Shown here piece by piece: positions 1 to 8,234 of a DNA stretch of 64,000 nt. Within the stretch, counting starts at the first letter, position 1. The number at the start of each line of letters is the position of its first letter. The DNA comes from SVTX01 sp045577415 (GTDB taxonomy: Bacteria; Bacillota; Clostridia; Oscillospirales; CAG-272), in contig JAZNII010000002.1 in the NCBI GenBank assembly GCA_045577415.1, positions 1-64,000 of the forward strand. The letters are read 5' to 3'. Position numbers and translations under genes: made by a program. The notes beneath the pieces were generated by a model that saw only the letters and a program-made list of their open reading frames with translations, was not told the origin of the DNA and made no database searches.

Positions 1-1653
1 ACTATATACTCCTTTCCAATCTTCATAAAATGTAAGTGGATAAAGTATTAGCGCTATAATGCTCGCACCTGTCAATCCCATTAATGTATACATTGAATTT
101 TTAATATATGGAACTTCATCGTAATAGTTTATACACATCACTATTGCATCAGGCTTGGTTCCCAATGCAAAATGATATTGCATTGACGGAAACTCTTGAA
201 TATTATCATAACAATATGGAACAATCTGAGCTTGTGTAGCAACTAGAATAATCTCTTTATTCATTGAACATAAAGTGTTCATCTTATTGTTTAAGTAAAG
301 TACAATATTATGATTTGTTAAATTTACCATAGAATTATATCCCATTGGAAAAACCACATCAAAATTAAATAATAGTGAATGTGGTTCGGTCCCTATAGTA
401 CCAACAGTATATCCTCGAGATTCAAGTTCTGCCTTTAATATTAGTTGTAGCGAAAACTTCCCCTGAGATGACGAAGTCCCAAATATTCCCACCACGGGCT
501 TGCTAATCTTAAATAATTTTCCAAATGTATTTTGTGGCACATCACACAAATCAACTTGTGGATAATAATATTTAATACTTGATCTACTCAAAATATTATA
601 ATACTTATCCAACGGATCAAAAGAAAAAATATTAACGTGAGCTTCAATCGCCTTTTTAATCAATTCTGTTTTGTAATCTCTTTTTAAAGCATAATCTAAT
701 TCATCAAGATGCCCTAAAATAATAGTATCAATTTCTGAGAAGTCAACTTTTTCTATATCATTAATTCGCTCATCAGAATTGTATTTCTCATAATAACTAG
801 ACAGTTTTCTACCAACTTTTCCAGATGCTCTAACATCATAAAAACCTTGAATATTAAATAGTAATTCTCTTGAAAATCTCAAAAACGCATGAGTTTCTTT
901 GGCAAATGGAAAGATGGCTGCATTGTATATTTTAAAAAGCTTATTATTAACATCGTTCTCCCAAGTATGAGCACGATAAATACGTATAGATATCCCCTTT
1001 AGACACTCTAACGCACTTTGTAAATCAAAAAACTCTTTTATATGGTTAAATAAAATTGATGTAACATGTGCACAAGCAATACTTGACCCTCCTATAATCA
1101 ATACCGTTCCATCTTGCATTTTTAATCGTTGAACATTTCCTTTTGCCAAAATGTCAATGTGACTATTTTCTATAAACTCTATTTCTGAAGCATGTGTCAA
1201 TTTATTATTACTATCAACACCAATAACAGAATCAAATGCAGCTGGATAGGAGTAACACCCATCATTATCGAAAGCAGAAACTATAACTACTCCATTTGCC
1301 GATAGTTCGGAACAAACACTATATAATTTATCCAAATTATCACTAATAGTTATTCCCAAACTAATGTTAATCAATTTGCAGCGGATATTTTCTTTAATAT
1401 AATTCAAAGCACAAATTAAGCAATCCCCTTCATCTCTATCTTCATCATTATACAATTTAATGTTATATATTTGGGCATTGTTAGTTTCTTTCCGAATAAC
1501 AGTCCAAATAATAGTCCCATGTCCAACTTCATCCGATATATCATTACTCAAGACAATACCCGTATTGTTTTTTTTTATGAAAATCCCTTTCGCATCTATG
1601 CAAGTATTCAAATTTATACCACTATCAATGATTACTATATCATAATCAAACAC
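1..1653 (-). CDS. Subtilisin-like (S8) protease fused to a P-loop domain, RiPP maturation protein; 3' end outside the window
   Basis: The reading frame is open from a GTG at 1653 to the left edge (551 codons). An in-frame stop just upstream of the GTG fixes the start region. The N-terminal 200 residues carry a full subtilase triad: Asp10 in DSG, His45 in GHGT, Ser191 in GSSIACAH, with the oxyanion Asn130 in FDNDG. After it comes a Rossmann-like segment and then a Walker A loop around residues 392-400 (GTSSSQGKF), resembling the C-terminal domain of DUF1611 proteins. From memory, a family called TIGR04066 ('peptide maturation system protein') sits beside CcpM-type radical SAM genes and looks like the second half. 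The gene is last in the leftward RiPP operon, 141 bp after the precursor. The protease half probably cuts the leader peptide; the role of the P-loop half is unknown. The protease assignment is firm, the second half is less certain. Confidence 0.75.
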   Translation of the reverse strand, partial: MFDYDIVIIDSGINLNTCIDAKGIFIKKNNTGIVLSNDISDEVGHGTIIWTVIRKETNNAQIYNIKLYNDEDRDEGDCLICALNYIKENIRCKLINISLGITISDNLDKLYSVCSELSANGVVIVSAFDNDGCYSYPAAFDSVIGVDSNNKLTHASEIEFIENSHIDILAKGNVQRLKMQDGTVLIIGGSSIACAHVTSILFNHIKEFFDLQSALECLKGISIRIYRAHTWENDVNNKLFKIYNAAIFPFAKETHAFLRFSRELLFNIQGFYDVRASGKVGRKLSSYYEKYNSDERINDIEKVDFSEIDTIILGHLDELDYALKRDYKTELIKKAIEAHVNIFSFDPLDKYYNILSRSSIKYYYPQVDLCDVPQNTFGKLFKISKPVVGIFGTSSSQGKFSLQLILKAELESRGYTVGTIGTEPHSLLFNFDVVFPMGYNSMVNLTNHNIVLYLNNKMNTLCSMNKEIILVATQAQIVPYCYDNIQEFPSMQYHFALGTKPDAIVMCINYYDEVPYIKNSMYTLMGLTGASIIALILYPLTFYEDWKGVYS

Positions 1654-1794
1654 ATTTTTTCACCCAATTCCTTGTTTTTTATTTTAAAATACAAATATAC
1701 TGTATTCATGTAATCTACCAATTTTGTAATATAAGTTTTCGCATATGCATCTTATCACGAGTTGTGTAGTATTTTCAATGTTATTTACCCATAT

Positions 1795-1938
1795 TTACGC
1801 GCACGGACAACTATACACGCTTTCAACTTGATAACAGCTCAAATCAACGTTGGTCTGTCCCGGAACGGATAATTCTGAACTAAAATAACGAACTGCATTA
1901 GAGTAAAGCTTAATTTTCTTTTTTAATTCTTTCTTCAC
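1795..1938 (-). CDS. RiPP precursor peptide, 47 aa, Cys-rich C-terminus (Clo7bot-like)
   Basis: A GTG start at 1938 is preceded by a perfect GGAGG at 1947-1951 (8-nt spacing). The peptide has a Lys-rich leader beginning KKELKKKIKLYS and ends SCYQVESVYSCPCA, so all three cysteines lie in the last 14 residues. Short basic leaders followed by a small Cys-rich core are typical of substrates of CcpM-type radical SAM maturases (the Clo7bot group). It lies between the ACP-like gene and the protease fusion, in the same orientation, which is where a substrate gene would be expected. Which residues are modified cannot be read from sequence; thioether or other crosslinks at Cys are the natural guess. 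Confidence 0.7.
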   Translation of the reverse strand: MKKELKKKIKLYSNAVRYFSSELSVPGQTNVDLSCYQVESVYSCPCA

Positions 1939-2202
1939 GCTACTCACCTCCTTCCATATTATTTTTGATAAAATGCATATGCGAAATATTCAATCAATAT
2001 ATGCTATGAATCCCAAACAGCATTGAAAAAGCAATCGCAGAATAAATTAAATAGCATTTGTTAGAGCATAAATTACAAGCTAAATTATCCATTTGATCAC
2101 ATATAGATTAAAAATCCTACAGTTACTAAAACATAACTATAATTAGCCTAATTATTTCATTTTATATACTATTTAACAATCAAATTATTAATGAATACTT
2201 AT

Positions 2203-2469
2203 TCATTGATTAGCATTATTCAAAGATTTCAAACAGAACTCCAATTTTTCTGAAAAACCATTTGCGGATTTGAGCAACTCAATATCAAGAAAATCATCTA
2301 GTAATTCTATTCCCAATCTCTCCTCAATAGCAAGAATAAACTGAATAAACATTATAGAATCATAGATGTAATCGCTAATTGCAAAATCCCCCTGCTCTTT
2401 ATCCAAAACAACAATGCCTAAACTATCTTCTAATACTTTTATCAGTATTTGATATGCTTCACTCTTCAT
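2203..2469 (-). CDS. Acyl-carrier-like protein of a peptide maturation system
   Basis: An 88-residue protein starting at ATG 2469 (an in-frame ATG at 2481 is an alternative, but AAAGGA lies directly against it). It has the length and helical pattern of an acyl carrier protein. DSIMFIQFILAIEERLGIEL matches the segment where carriers hold phosphopantetheine, with Asp37-Ser38 as the attachment site. From memory, an ACP-related family (TIGR04069) occurs next to CcpM-type radical SAM genes; synteny here with the maturase and precursor fits this. What it would carry is unknown, since no adenylation or ketosynthase gene is in view. It is separated from the upstream maturase by about 320 bp without a clear gene. 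Confidence 0.65.
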   Translation of the reverse strand: MKSEAYQILIKVLEDSLGIVVLDKEQGDFAISDYIYDSIMFIQFILAIEERLGIELLDDFLDIELLKSANGFSEKLEFCLKSLNNANQ

Positions 2470-2788
2470 TTTTACAATCATTCCTTTCCACCACACTCTA
2501 AATAATAGAGATATGTACTTCAACGTACTACTCTAAAATTCATGTATTTTTGTAATAATATTAGTTGAAAAAGTTAACACATTACAAAATTAAATATCTC
2601 AAAATTCTTTCAAGCTCAAATAGATAAAATCAACTTGCTTCGTAAACCCTTCTTTGAATAAATATTAATTGTGTTTTGGGTAAATGTTCAATTTCTTATG
2701 TTTTTTAATAGTTGTTTAAATAAGTTTAGCTCATTTGTTCAGTCTGTGTACAGCGATAATCTATAAAATATTCGAATAGCATTTGACA

Positions 2789-4189
2789 TCACAAAACAAG
2801 TAAAGTACAAGAATATTTACTAGCAGCTTTCAATATAGTATCAGACAGCATAGCCCCATAATTTTCATATTTTAAAGGACACGACACTTTTTCAGGATTT
2901 GATTTAAGAAACTGAACAGGGCAACTTTTTCTCCTATCACAACAAACTGGCAAATAAAAGCAATCTTTACATCCACTAAATGCATCTTGCAACTGTCTAC
3001 TTGCTAAATACCATTTGTAATGAAAAAATTCATTAATCAATATATTCCCATTTACATCGATACATCCTATTTTATTTACTTCCATATCATAGTGGGTGCT
3101 ACACTTATATACTTCAAGATTAGATGCAATTACATAAGAATTCTTCATACTAGCGATGCATCCTTGCCCCGGATTGATAATATAATTATTCAATATTCCA
3201 GGATACATTTTCTTTGTATATATTTCATTTTTTAACAAACGCAAGGACACTTCATTACCATCAACAAAGATATCATTTCCAACACTTTTTGTTTTCGAAA
3301 AATTCTCAGCAGGAACAAATATAAATGAAAAACGAGGATCTTCCGCAAACATTGAATCCAGATAATCTATAAACTCATCAAAAACACTCATCAGATTATT
3401 TGTTACATTTACACGAATTGTTATACGCGCAAACTTATATTTTTTATTGTTCTTGATTTCCAACAGGTTTTTTATAATTGTATCATATGTCCCCTTACCG
3501 TCACGTGTGTATCTTAGGTTATCATGTTGCTCCTTGAACCCGTCAATAGTAACCATATAGGTATAAACATTTAATTTGTACAACATATCAAACACATTCG
3601 CATCGAGCAAAAAGCCGTTCGTTACAATTTCTGCCGAATAAGGAATATGCCTTGATTCACAAATCTTGATAAAGTTTTCTGATAGTTTTTTTAATATTTG
3701 GAATTGAACCAAAGGTTCGCCTCCAAACCAAACCACATGTAATGCTGTATAGTCATGTATGTTTTTCTGAACAAATTTACAAACTGCATTCTGATTTGTT
3801 TCCGACATAGCTACTCGAGATAACTGTTTGTCAGCTTCAAAGCAGTATGCACATCTAAAGTTACAATCTCCTGTTGGGTGTATAGTCAAATATAAATTTC
3901 GATTATATAATTCATCATAGTATTTTGATTCATACAGCACATTTTCATTAATGTTAGCATCTACCAATATGCCTAATTTAAGTAATATTTTAGTTGCATC
4001 AAAATATTTTTCGCAAGAAATTGTATATGTTTCAACACCCGAAGGAAACAATTGAAAAAATTTTTCGACATCCGATTTCATTATTTTTACCAAACTATGT
4101 ATTCTATTTAAAAAATTATATATTATCAAATTTCCTTCTTGATCATAAACAGAATAATTGTATTTTGACATTTTTACCTTATAAACCAT
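2789..4189 (-). CDS. Radical SAM/SPASM peptide maturase (CcpM-like)
   Basis: 466 residues from ATG 4189, chosen because AAAGGAAG lies 7 nt upstream; the frame continues open to 4270 but without a ribosome-binding site. The N-terminal 95 residues form a PqqD-like or RRE-like recognition region (inference). The radical SAM cluster motif CX3CX2C is at Cys109, Cys113 and Cys116 (CNFRCAYC). Further on, WFGGEPL and VTIDG are the usual SAM-barrel motifs. The C-terminal third holds many cysteines (QGC, YKC, CKDCFYLPVC, CPVQF, SCPL) as in SPASM domains that bind extra Fe-S clusters. Such enzymes install crosslinks on Cys-rich peptides. It is the first gene of the RiPP operon, behind the promoter with paired repeats at 4652-4716. 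Confidence 0.85.
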   Translation of the reverse strand: MVYKVKMSKYNYSVYDQEGNLIIYNFLNRIHSLVKIMKSDVEKFFQLFPSGVETYTISCEKYFDATKILLKLGILVDANINENVLYESKYYDELYNRNLYLTIHPTGDCNFRCAYCFEADKQLSRVAMSETNQNAVCKFVQKNIHDYTALHVVWFGGEPLVQFQILKKLSENFIKICESRHIPYSAEIVTNGFLLDANVFDMLYKLNVYTYMVTIDGFKEQHDNLRYTRDGKGTYDTIIKNLLEIKNNKKYKFARITIRVNVTNNLMSVFDEFIDYLDSMFAEDPRFSFIFVPAENFSKTKSVGNDIFVDGNEVSLRLLKNEIYTKKMYPGILNNYIINPGQGCIASMKNSYVIASNLEVYKCSTHYDMEVNKIGCIDVNGNILINEFFHYKWYLASRQLQDAFSGCKDCFYLPVCCDRRKSCPVQFLKSNPEKVSCPLKYENYGAMLSDTILKAASKYSCTLLVL

Positions 4190-4651
4190 CGTAAACTTCC
4201 TTTCTAAACAACCATCGTTTTGGGGGTGCTTTTCGTATGTTTGTAATTGTTGATATATAACAAAATGCAAAAACTTCTTTTTGCAAAGAAATACAGGGTA
4301 GACAAATCATAAACCTTGCTTTTACATAATTCTAGTAAACAAATCGGTGTATATAACCTTCTTGTACTATTTAGACTTAGTTTTTACCATCGACCAAATA
4401 TACCGCTAAAAGTTATTAAAGCCGCACAATCCACTGCTTTACAAATATCCACCATACTATCAACATTCATCAAAATCCCCCACTCGCTAATGCAGGTCCA
4501 ATCATAGTATAACGTATACGCTCATCAATAGCACAATACCCATATAGCATAATCCGAAAACGTTGAAATCTCTCTACCTGCTTATTAATAAATCTAATCA
4601 TTTTGTATCAAATCAATCAAAACAATATCTTCGCATAACTTTAATATATAT

Positions 4652-4716
4652 ATTTTAATACATTATTACCGCTCTAGTCAAGTATTTGGGATAATTAACA
4701 GTATTTAGGGATAAAT
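4652..4716 (-). promoter_or_regulatory. Leftward promoter of the RiPP operon with paired 9-bp direct repeats
   Basis: On the minus strand, ATTTATCCC (4716-4708) and AATTATCCC (4696-4688) form a direct repeat with a 20-bp period. Downstream are TTGACT (4681-4676) and, after 18 bp, TAAAAT (4657-4652). The repeat closest to the promoter ends 30 bp before the -10 box. The same arrangement, with 29 bp to the -10, precedes agrB. Paired 9-bp repeats two helical turns apart are the known binding pattern of AgrA/LytTR regulators. The messenger would have a long untranslated leader (about 460 nt) before the maturase gene, inside which a weak degraded coding trace (4384-4601) is visible. Confidence 0.55.
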
Positions 4717-4910
4717 ACCAATCCGATAGTATTGCCCAATATTTAAATTCAATATTATTATGACCTCGATGACTATATCTGCGATAGCATGGCTCAATCA
4801 AAGCAAGGAAAAGAATACCAACGAATTATTGTGTAATTGCTAAGCTCAAAATAAAACCGCGCCCTTAATATCCTTTTCCAATGTGGTATCCTATCATATT
4901 TCAATGCGCC

Positions 4911-4939
4911 GGGACAATTAATGAAATATAGGGATAATT
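4911..4939. promoter_or_regulatory. Second pair of 9-bp repeats in the RiPP-integrase gap
   Basis: GGGACAATT at 4911-4919 and GGGATAATT at 4931-4939 repeat with the same 20-bp period and the same left-facing orientation as the pair at 4688-4716. No convincing -10 box follows at the distance seen at the other two sites when read leftward. Read rightward, TATAAT at 4976-4981 lies ahead of the integrase gene. It may be an auxiliary upstream site or control the integrase. The rest of 4717-5120 is AT-rich and holds no gene that I can support. Confidence 0.4.
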
Positions 4940-5120
4940 GAGAAAGATATGCATATGCACGTAATATCTGTTAAATATAATTATGATAACAACTTGGCAT
5001 AACATAACATATTTAGGGCGAATTTTGAAACAATAAGTTTATTTTTATCCCAAATATATTATGTTGTTATGTTGAAAACATTTAATTAACATCCATCAAA
5101 ATAGGGGAAAGAGGCACAGA

Positions 5121-6050
5121 ATGATTTATAAAGAATGGCTCAATGAATGGTTAGAATTATACGAAAAGCCTTGTATTAAGCATAGAACTCATTCACAATA
5201 TGGGGCAATAATTGAGCATCGTTTAATTCCAACATTTGGTGAATATGATATGGACGAGCTTGATGCGAGGGAATTGCAAAAATACATTGTGGATCTAATG
5301 CAAAAAGGTAATACAAGAAACGGAAAAGGACTTGCTCCAAATTCGGTTAACACAATAGTTCTTGTTCTTCGATCATCTTTATCAATGGCATACAACTTGG
5401 GTATCACTAAAGTCAATTGTGTTAACAAACTAAAATGCCCGACAAGCAAAGAAAAACCAATTGGTAGCTTTACAAATGAAGAACAAAAACTTATTGAACA
5501 AGCAGTTTTGTCTGATAGCAGACCAAAGATGTTTGGAGTTGTACTTTGTTTATATACCGGATTGCGCATAGGCGAGCTTTTGGCCTTAGAATGGGATGAT
5601 ATAAATTTTATTAATGCGGAAATGAATATTACTAAAAGTTGCTATGATGGGTGTGGACAAGATGGTAGTCTTTGCAGAATGACAGGAACTCCTAAAAGTG
5701 ATAGTTCGTGCAGGATAATTCCACTTCCAAATCAAATTATTCCATTCTTACAGGATATTAAAAACAAAAGCAATTCAAAATACGTAGTTTCGGATGGTGA
5801 TAAAGTTATCACAGTAAGATCCTATCAGCGTAGTTTTGAATTGCTTTTAAAAAAGCATAATATTGCTCATCGCGGATTTCATTCTCTTAGACACACTTTT
5901 GCTACAAGGGCAATTGAGTGCGGAATGGATGTAAAGTCATTATCAGAGATATTGGGACATAAAAATTCAACGATTACTTTGAACAGATATGTGCATTCTT
6001 TTATGGAACACAAGAAAAAATATATGGATCAAATTGGACATCTTCTCTAA
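5121..6050 (+). CDS. Tyrosine recombinase / phage-type integrase
   Basis: 309 residues, normal for a Tn916/phage-type integrase. The N-terminal 55 residues resemble a SAM-like arm, followed by a core-binding domain. The catalytic domain holds the expected residues: Arg in YTGLRIGELLALEW, His-x-x-Arg in HSLRHTFATRA, the second His in LGHKN, and Tyr in LNRYVHS. An AGGGGAAAGAGG stretch provides the ribosome-binding site. It catalyses site-specific DNA integration and excision. It lies outside the conjugation module and beside the RiPP operon, so it may have brought in the RiPP-agr island rather than the conjugative element. No attachment site could be recognised, and no excisionase is present. 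Confidence 0.9.
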   Translation: MIYKEWLNEWLELYEKPCIKHRTHSQYGAIIEHRLIPTFGEYDMDELDARELQKYIVDLMQKGNTRNGKGLAPNSVNTIVLVLRSSLSMAYNLGITKVNCVNKLKCPTSKEKPIGSFTNEEQKLIEQAVLSDSRPKMFGVVLCLYTGLRIGELLALEWDDINFINAEMNITKSCYDGCGQDGSLCRMTGTPKSDSSCRIIPLPNQIIPFLQDIKNKSNSKYVVSDGDKVITVRSYQRSFELLLKKHNIAHRGFHSLRHTFATRAIECGMDVKSLSEILGHKNSTITLNRYVHSFMEHKKKYMDQIGHLL

Positions 6051-6120
6051 TATTTGCATGTATTCATATAATAAATGAACAAATACTACAATTATTGGAA
6101 CTTATTGCTGTGGGAAACTA

Positions 6121-6265
6121 AAACATTTTACTTTTATGTACAGAAACATTTAACTTTTATGTACAGAAAACCATTGACAAAATGACCTTTGTGTGCTAAT
6201 ATCATATATAAAAGGACATTTATTATATGAATAGATGAACAAATTAACAAAAAAATAAGTGAGAT
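6121..6265 (+). mobile_element. Left-end remnant of an IS21-like element with the first codons of istA
   Basis: Two 23-bp direct repeats (6121-6143 and 6144-6166, one mismatch) each end in TGTACAG, like the multiple terminal repeats of IS21-family elements. They are followed by a good promoter, TTGACA at 6174-6179 and TAATAT at 6197-6202 with 17-bp spacing. Around 6228-6264 a frame reads DEQINKKISEM, similar to IstA N-termini. It is out of frame with the nearest ATG because of a short insertion, and the gene is then cut by the next insertion sequence. The istB remnant at 9571-10257 could come from a related element, though it lies on the opposite strand. Confidence 0.4.
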
Positions 6266-7762
6266 GAGCGAAATGCAGTTTTGAAAAATATCGCACCAAA
6301 AGAGAGCGAGCAGAAAAAGCCTCCCTGCCGGAAGGTGAAAAAATGATATAAAAGATGTTTAAGCAGAGCGCATAGAGGATTTAAGGGAGAGCTTGAGAGA
6401 GGGTCTTTGAGTGAGAACAGCGGCGGTAACGACGGCGAGAAGAGAGATGTGCGCGAGAGTTGAGAGATTTTGAACGGCATTCATAGAACGAACCCACATA
6501 CGCTCCTGACCTATTTTCTTAAATCTTGCATTGTAACGCTCGATCTCGGTGCGCATAGCATAGATATTTTTGAAGGAAATACAAGAACGGTCAATGGAAA
6601 GACGGTAATCGTCGGGAAGAGTCACAAATTTGGTGCAGCCTCTGTTTTTCTTGCCGTTAAAATAATTCTTATGGGTGCAAGTACAAGCTGAATCATCTTG
6701 AGAATGCTTAAAAGGACAGCAATATTTTTGCCGTAATCTTCCGCCGGTAGGATCTTTTCCGTCCTTATGCATAGCAAATCCCGCTTCGCAAACAATATTG
6801 CCGACAACAGTCATCTTAGGTTGTTTCTTGTTTCTGGGATTTAAGGGTATAACACAATCTCCGTCAATAGACGTTTTTGACGGTATTGTATATTTTCTTT
6901 ACGTCATACCCCTTGTCCGCAATCAAAGTAATTGGAATAACTGCATTTGTAGCGTCCAAAAGTTCAATTGCCACGGTGTGATCAGCGACATCGGCGGTTG
7001 TAGTAAGCTCGCACAAAGGTAAACCGCTTATACAGTCTACGACAACGTGGGATTTGTAGCCCCAGAAGAACTCATATTTCTTCTCATTATGCTGATTGGA
7101 CGCAGTGTGAACACCAAGCTTGCAATCGTGATCGTTTTTGGGACAATTTTCAGGATCAAATTTGTCTTTTGCAAATGATTTCGGATTGTTTTGATTGGTG
7201 TTTGCCGAGATTGGAGTAGAGTCCATGGCGATAAATGATGCGTCAACCACACCCATCTCATAGAGCTTTTGAACTTGTGATGCCATCAGCTTTTTCAGTA
7301 TTGTATTGTCGAAATTCTTGATAAAACGCTCAAAAGCGTGATATCCGGGTAATTTCTTGGTAATGTCAAATCCACAATAGTACGCAATGATAAGATTATT
7401 GTTCAGATAGTCAACGAGGTCTGTGATGTAATCGAAGCACTCGCATTTCATAACGATGGCAGCGCAGATCATTGCGTGTCTTGAATAACCTTGCCGACCC
7501 TTTTCACAGCGACGGTCGGGAACGGAACTCAGATCGAGGTGTAAAAACAGCTCGTCGTAAAATTTTGCTTTTGGCTGTGACGTGAACAACGATATGTCGT
7601 TCATGATTAACTGACGATAGATAACGGTCATCTCCTCTCGGTTTTGATTTGTTGCAACTATATTATACCACAGTTGGTGGTCGTTTTCTATACCTTTGGG
7701 TGATAAACCATTTCCCCGAGCAGTTTTTTCACTTATACCACAAGGCTTTTCACATTTCGCTC
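6266..7762 (-). mobile_element. IS5/IS1182-type insertion sequence (defective)
   Basis: The DDE transposase pseudogene at 6359-7631 is flanked by short inverted matches: GAGCGAAATG at 6266-6275 and its complement at 7753-7762. Near the right end a larger inverted repeat, CCCCGAGC (7714-7721) and GCTCGGGG (7759-7766), is also present. The left end falls directly inside the istA remnant, so this element appears to have jumped into an older IS21-like copy. The exact ends are approximate and no target duplication was found. Confidence 0.6.
6359..7631 (-). pseudogene. DDE transposase, frameshifted (DUF772 + DDE domain)
   Basis: The first part (7631 to 6864, 255 aa) carries the DUF772-like N-terminal domain and the first two catalytic acids, in MDSTPIS and IADKGYD. 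It stops at 6864-6866. The continuation (IDGDCVIPLNPRNKK onward, ending at 6359) is in another frame and carries the expected acidic residue in MRTEIERYNARFKK. The shift occurs in the run of five A's around 6868-6873. A single-base change is more likely than programmed frameshifting, because this type of transposase is normally one open reading frame. The product would be inactive unless the shift is suppressed. Confidence 0.8.
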
Positions 7763-7796
7763 GGGGCTAAAAAATAACGAAAAGGAGGTGTTAAGA

Positions 7797-8081
7797 TTGA
7801 ATATATATCTTGAACATTTAAAAAAGAATTTTGACGAGCACAAATTGAACACCATTAAACAAGCTGGGAAAAGTGATATTGAGCCCTATGATCATAGTGT
7901 TAATACTGAAAAATGGTATGATCAAATATATGAATTAATAGAAAAAGACCAACCAATTAGCTTTGTTTCATCAATTCAAATCTTTCAAGACGAAACGGAT
8001 ACTATTGTAGGATTATCATATATATACAGTAAAGATTGTGTTGAAGTTAATAATCTATCAATTGATATATTTTGGATATAA
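7797..8081 (+). CDS. Hypothetical protein, 94 aa
   Basis: A TTG at 7797 follows AAAGGAGG with good spacing; the GTG at 7788 lies inside the ribosome-binding site itself. The product is acidic and soluble-looking (MNIYLEHLKKNF... SFVSSIQIF...NNLSIDIFWI), with no motif I recognise. It begins 30 bp after the insertion sequence and ends 150 bp before agrB, on the same strand. It may be cargo of the agr island; no function is proposed. Confidence 0.5.
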   Translation: MNIYLEHLKKNFDEHKLNTIKQAGKSDIEPYDHSVNTEKWYDQIYELIEKDQPISFVSSIQIFQDETDTIVGLSYIYSKDCVEVNNLSIDIFWI

Positions 8082-8135
8082 GTATTATAATAGATTTCAA
8101 TTGTCATTTTATGAATGATGATTGAAATCTTTTTT

Positions 8136-8199
8136 AATTATCCCAAAAACGCGTCAATTATCCCCAAATCAACAAATACTCAAATAATTATGCTATAAT
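8136..8199 (+). promoter_or_regulatory. agrBD promoter with paired 9-bp direct repeats
   Basis: AATTATCCC occurs at 8136-8144 and again at 8156-8164, an exact repeat with a 20-bp period. A perfect TATAAT lies at 8194-8199, but the -35 region (AACAAA at 8171-8176) is very poor, as expected for an activator-dependent promoter. In staphylococcal agr, AgrA binds paired 9-bp repeats about two helical turns apart at similar distances from the -10. The same repeats precede the RiPP operon. Confidence 0.6.
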
Positions 8200-8234
8200 T
8201 AAAAAAAATGTATTTGTAATGATTAGGAATCGTT

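Noticed and set aside
6121..6166. Considered as a minimal CRISPR array
   Set aside because: The two 23-bp repeats are directly abutting with no spacers, no cas genes are present, and they fit insertion-sequence terminal repeats better.
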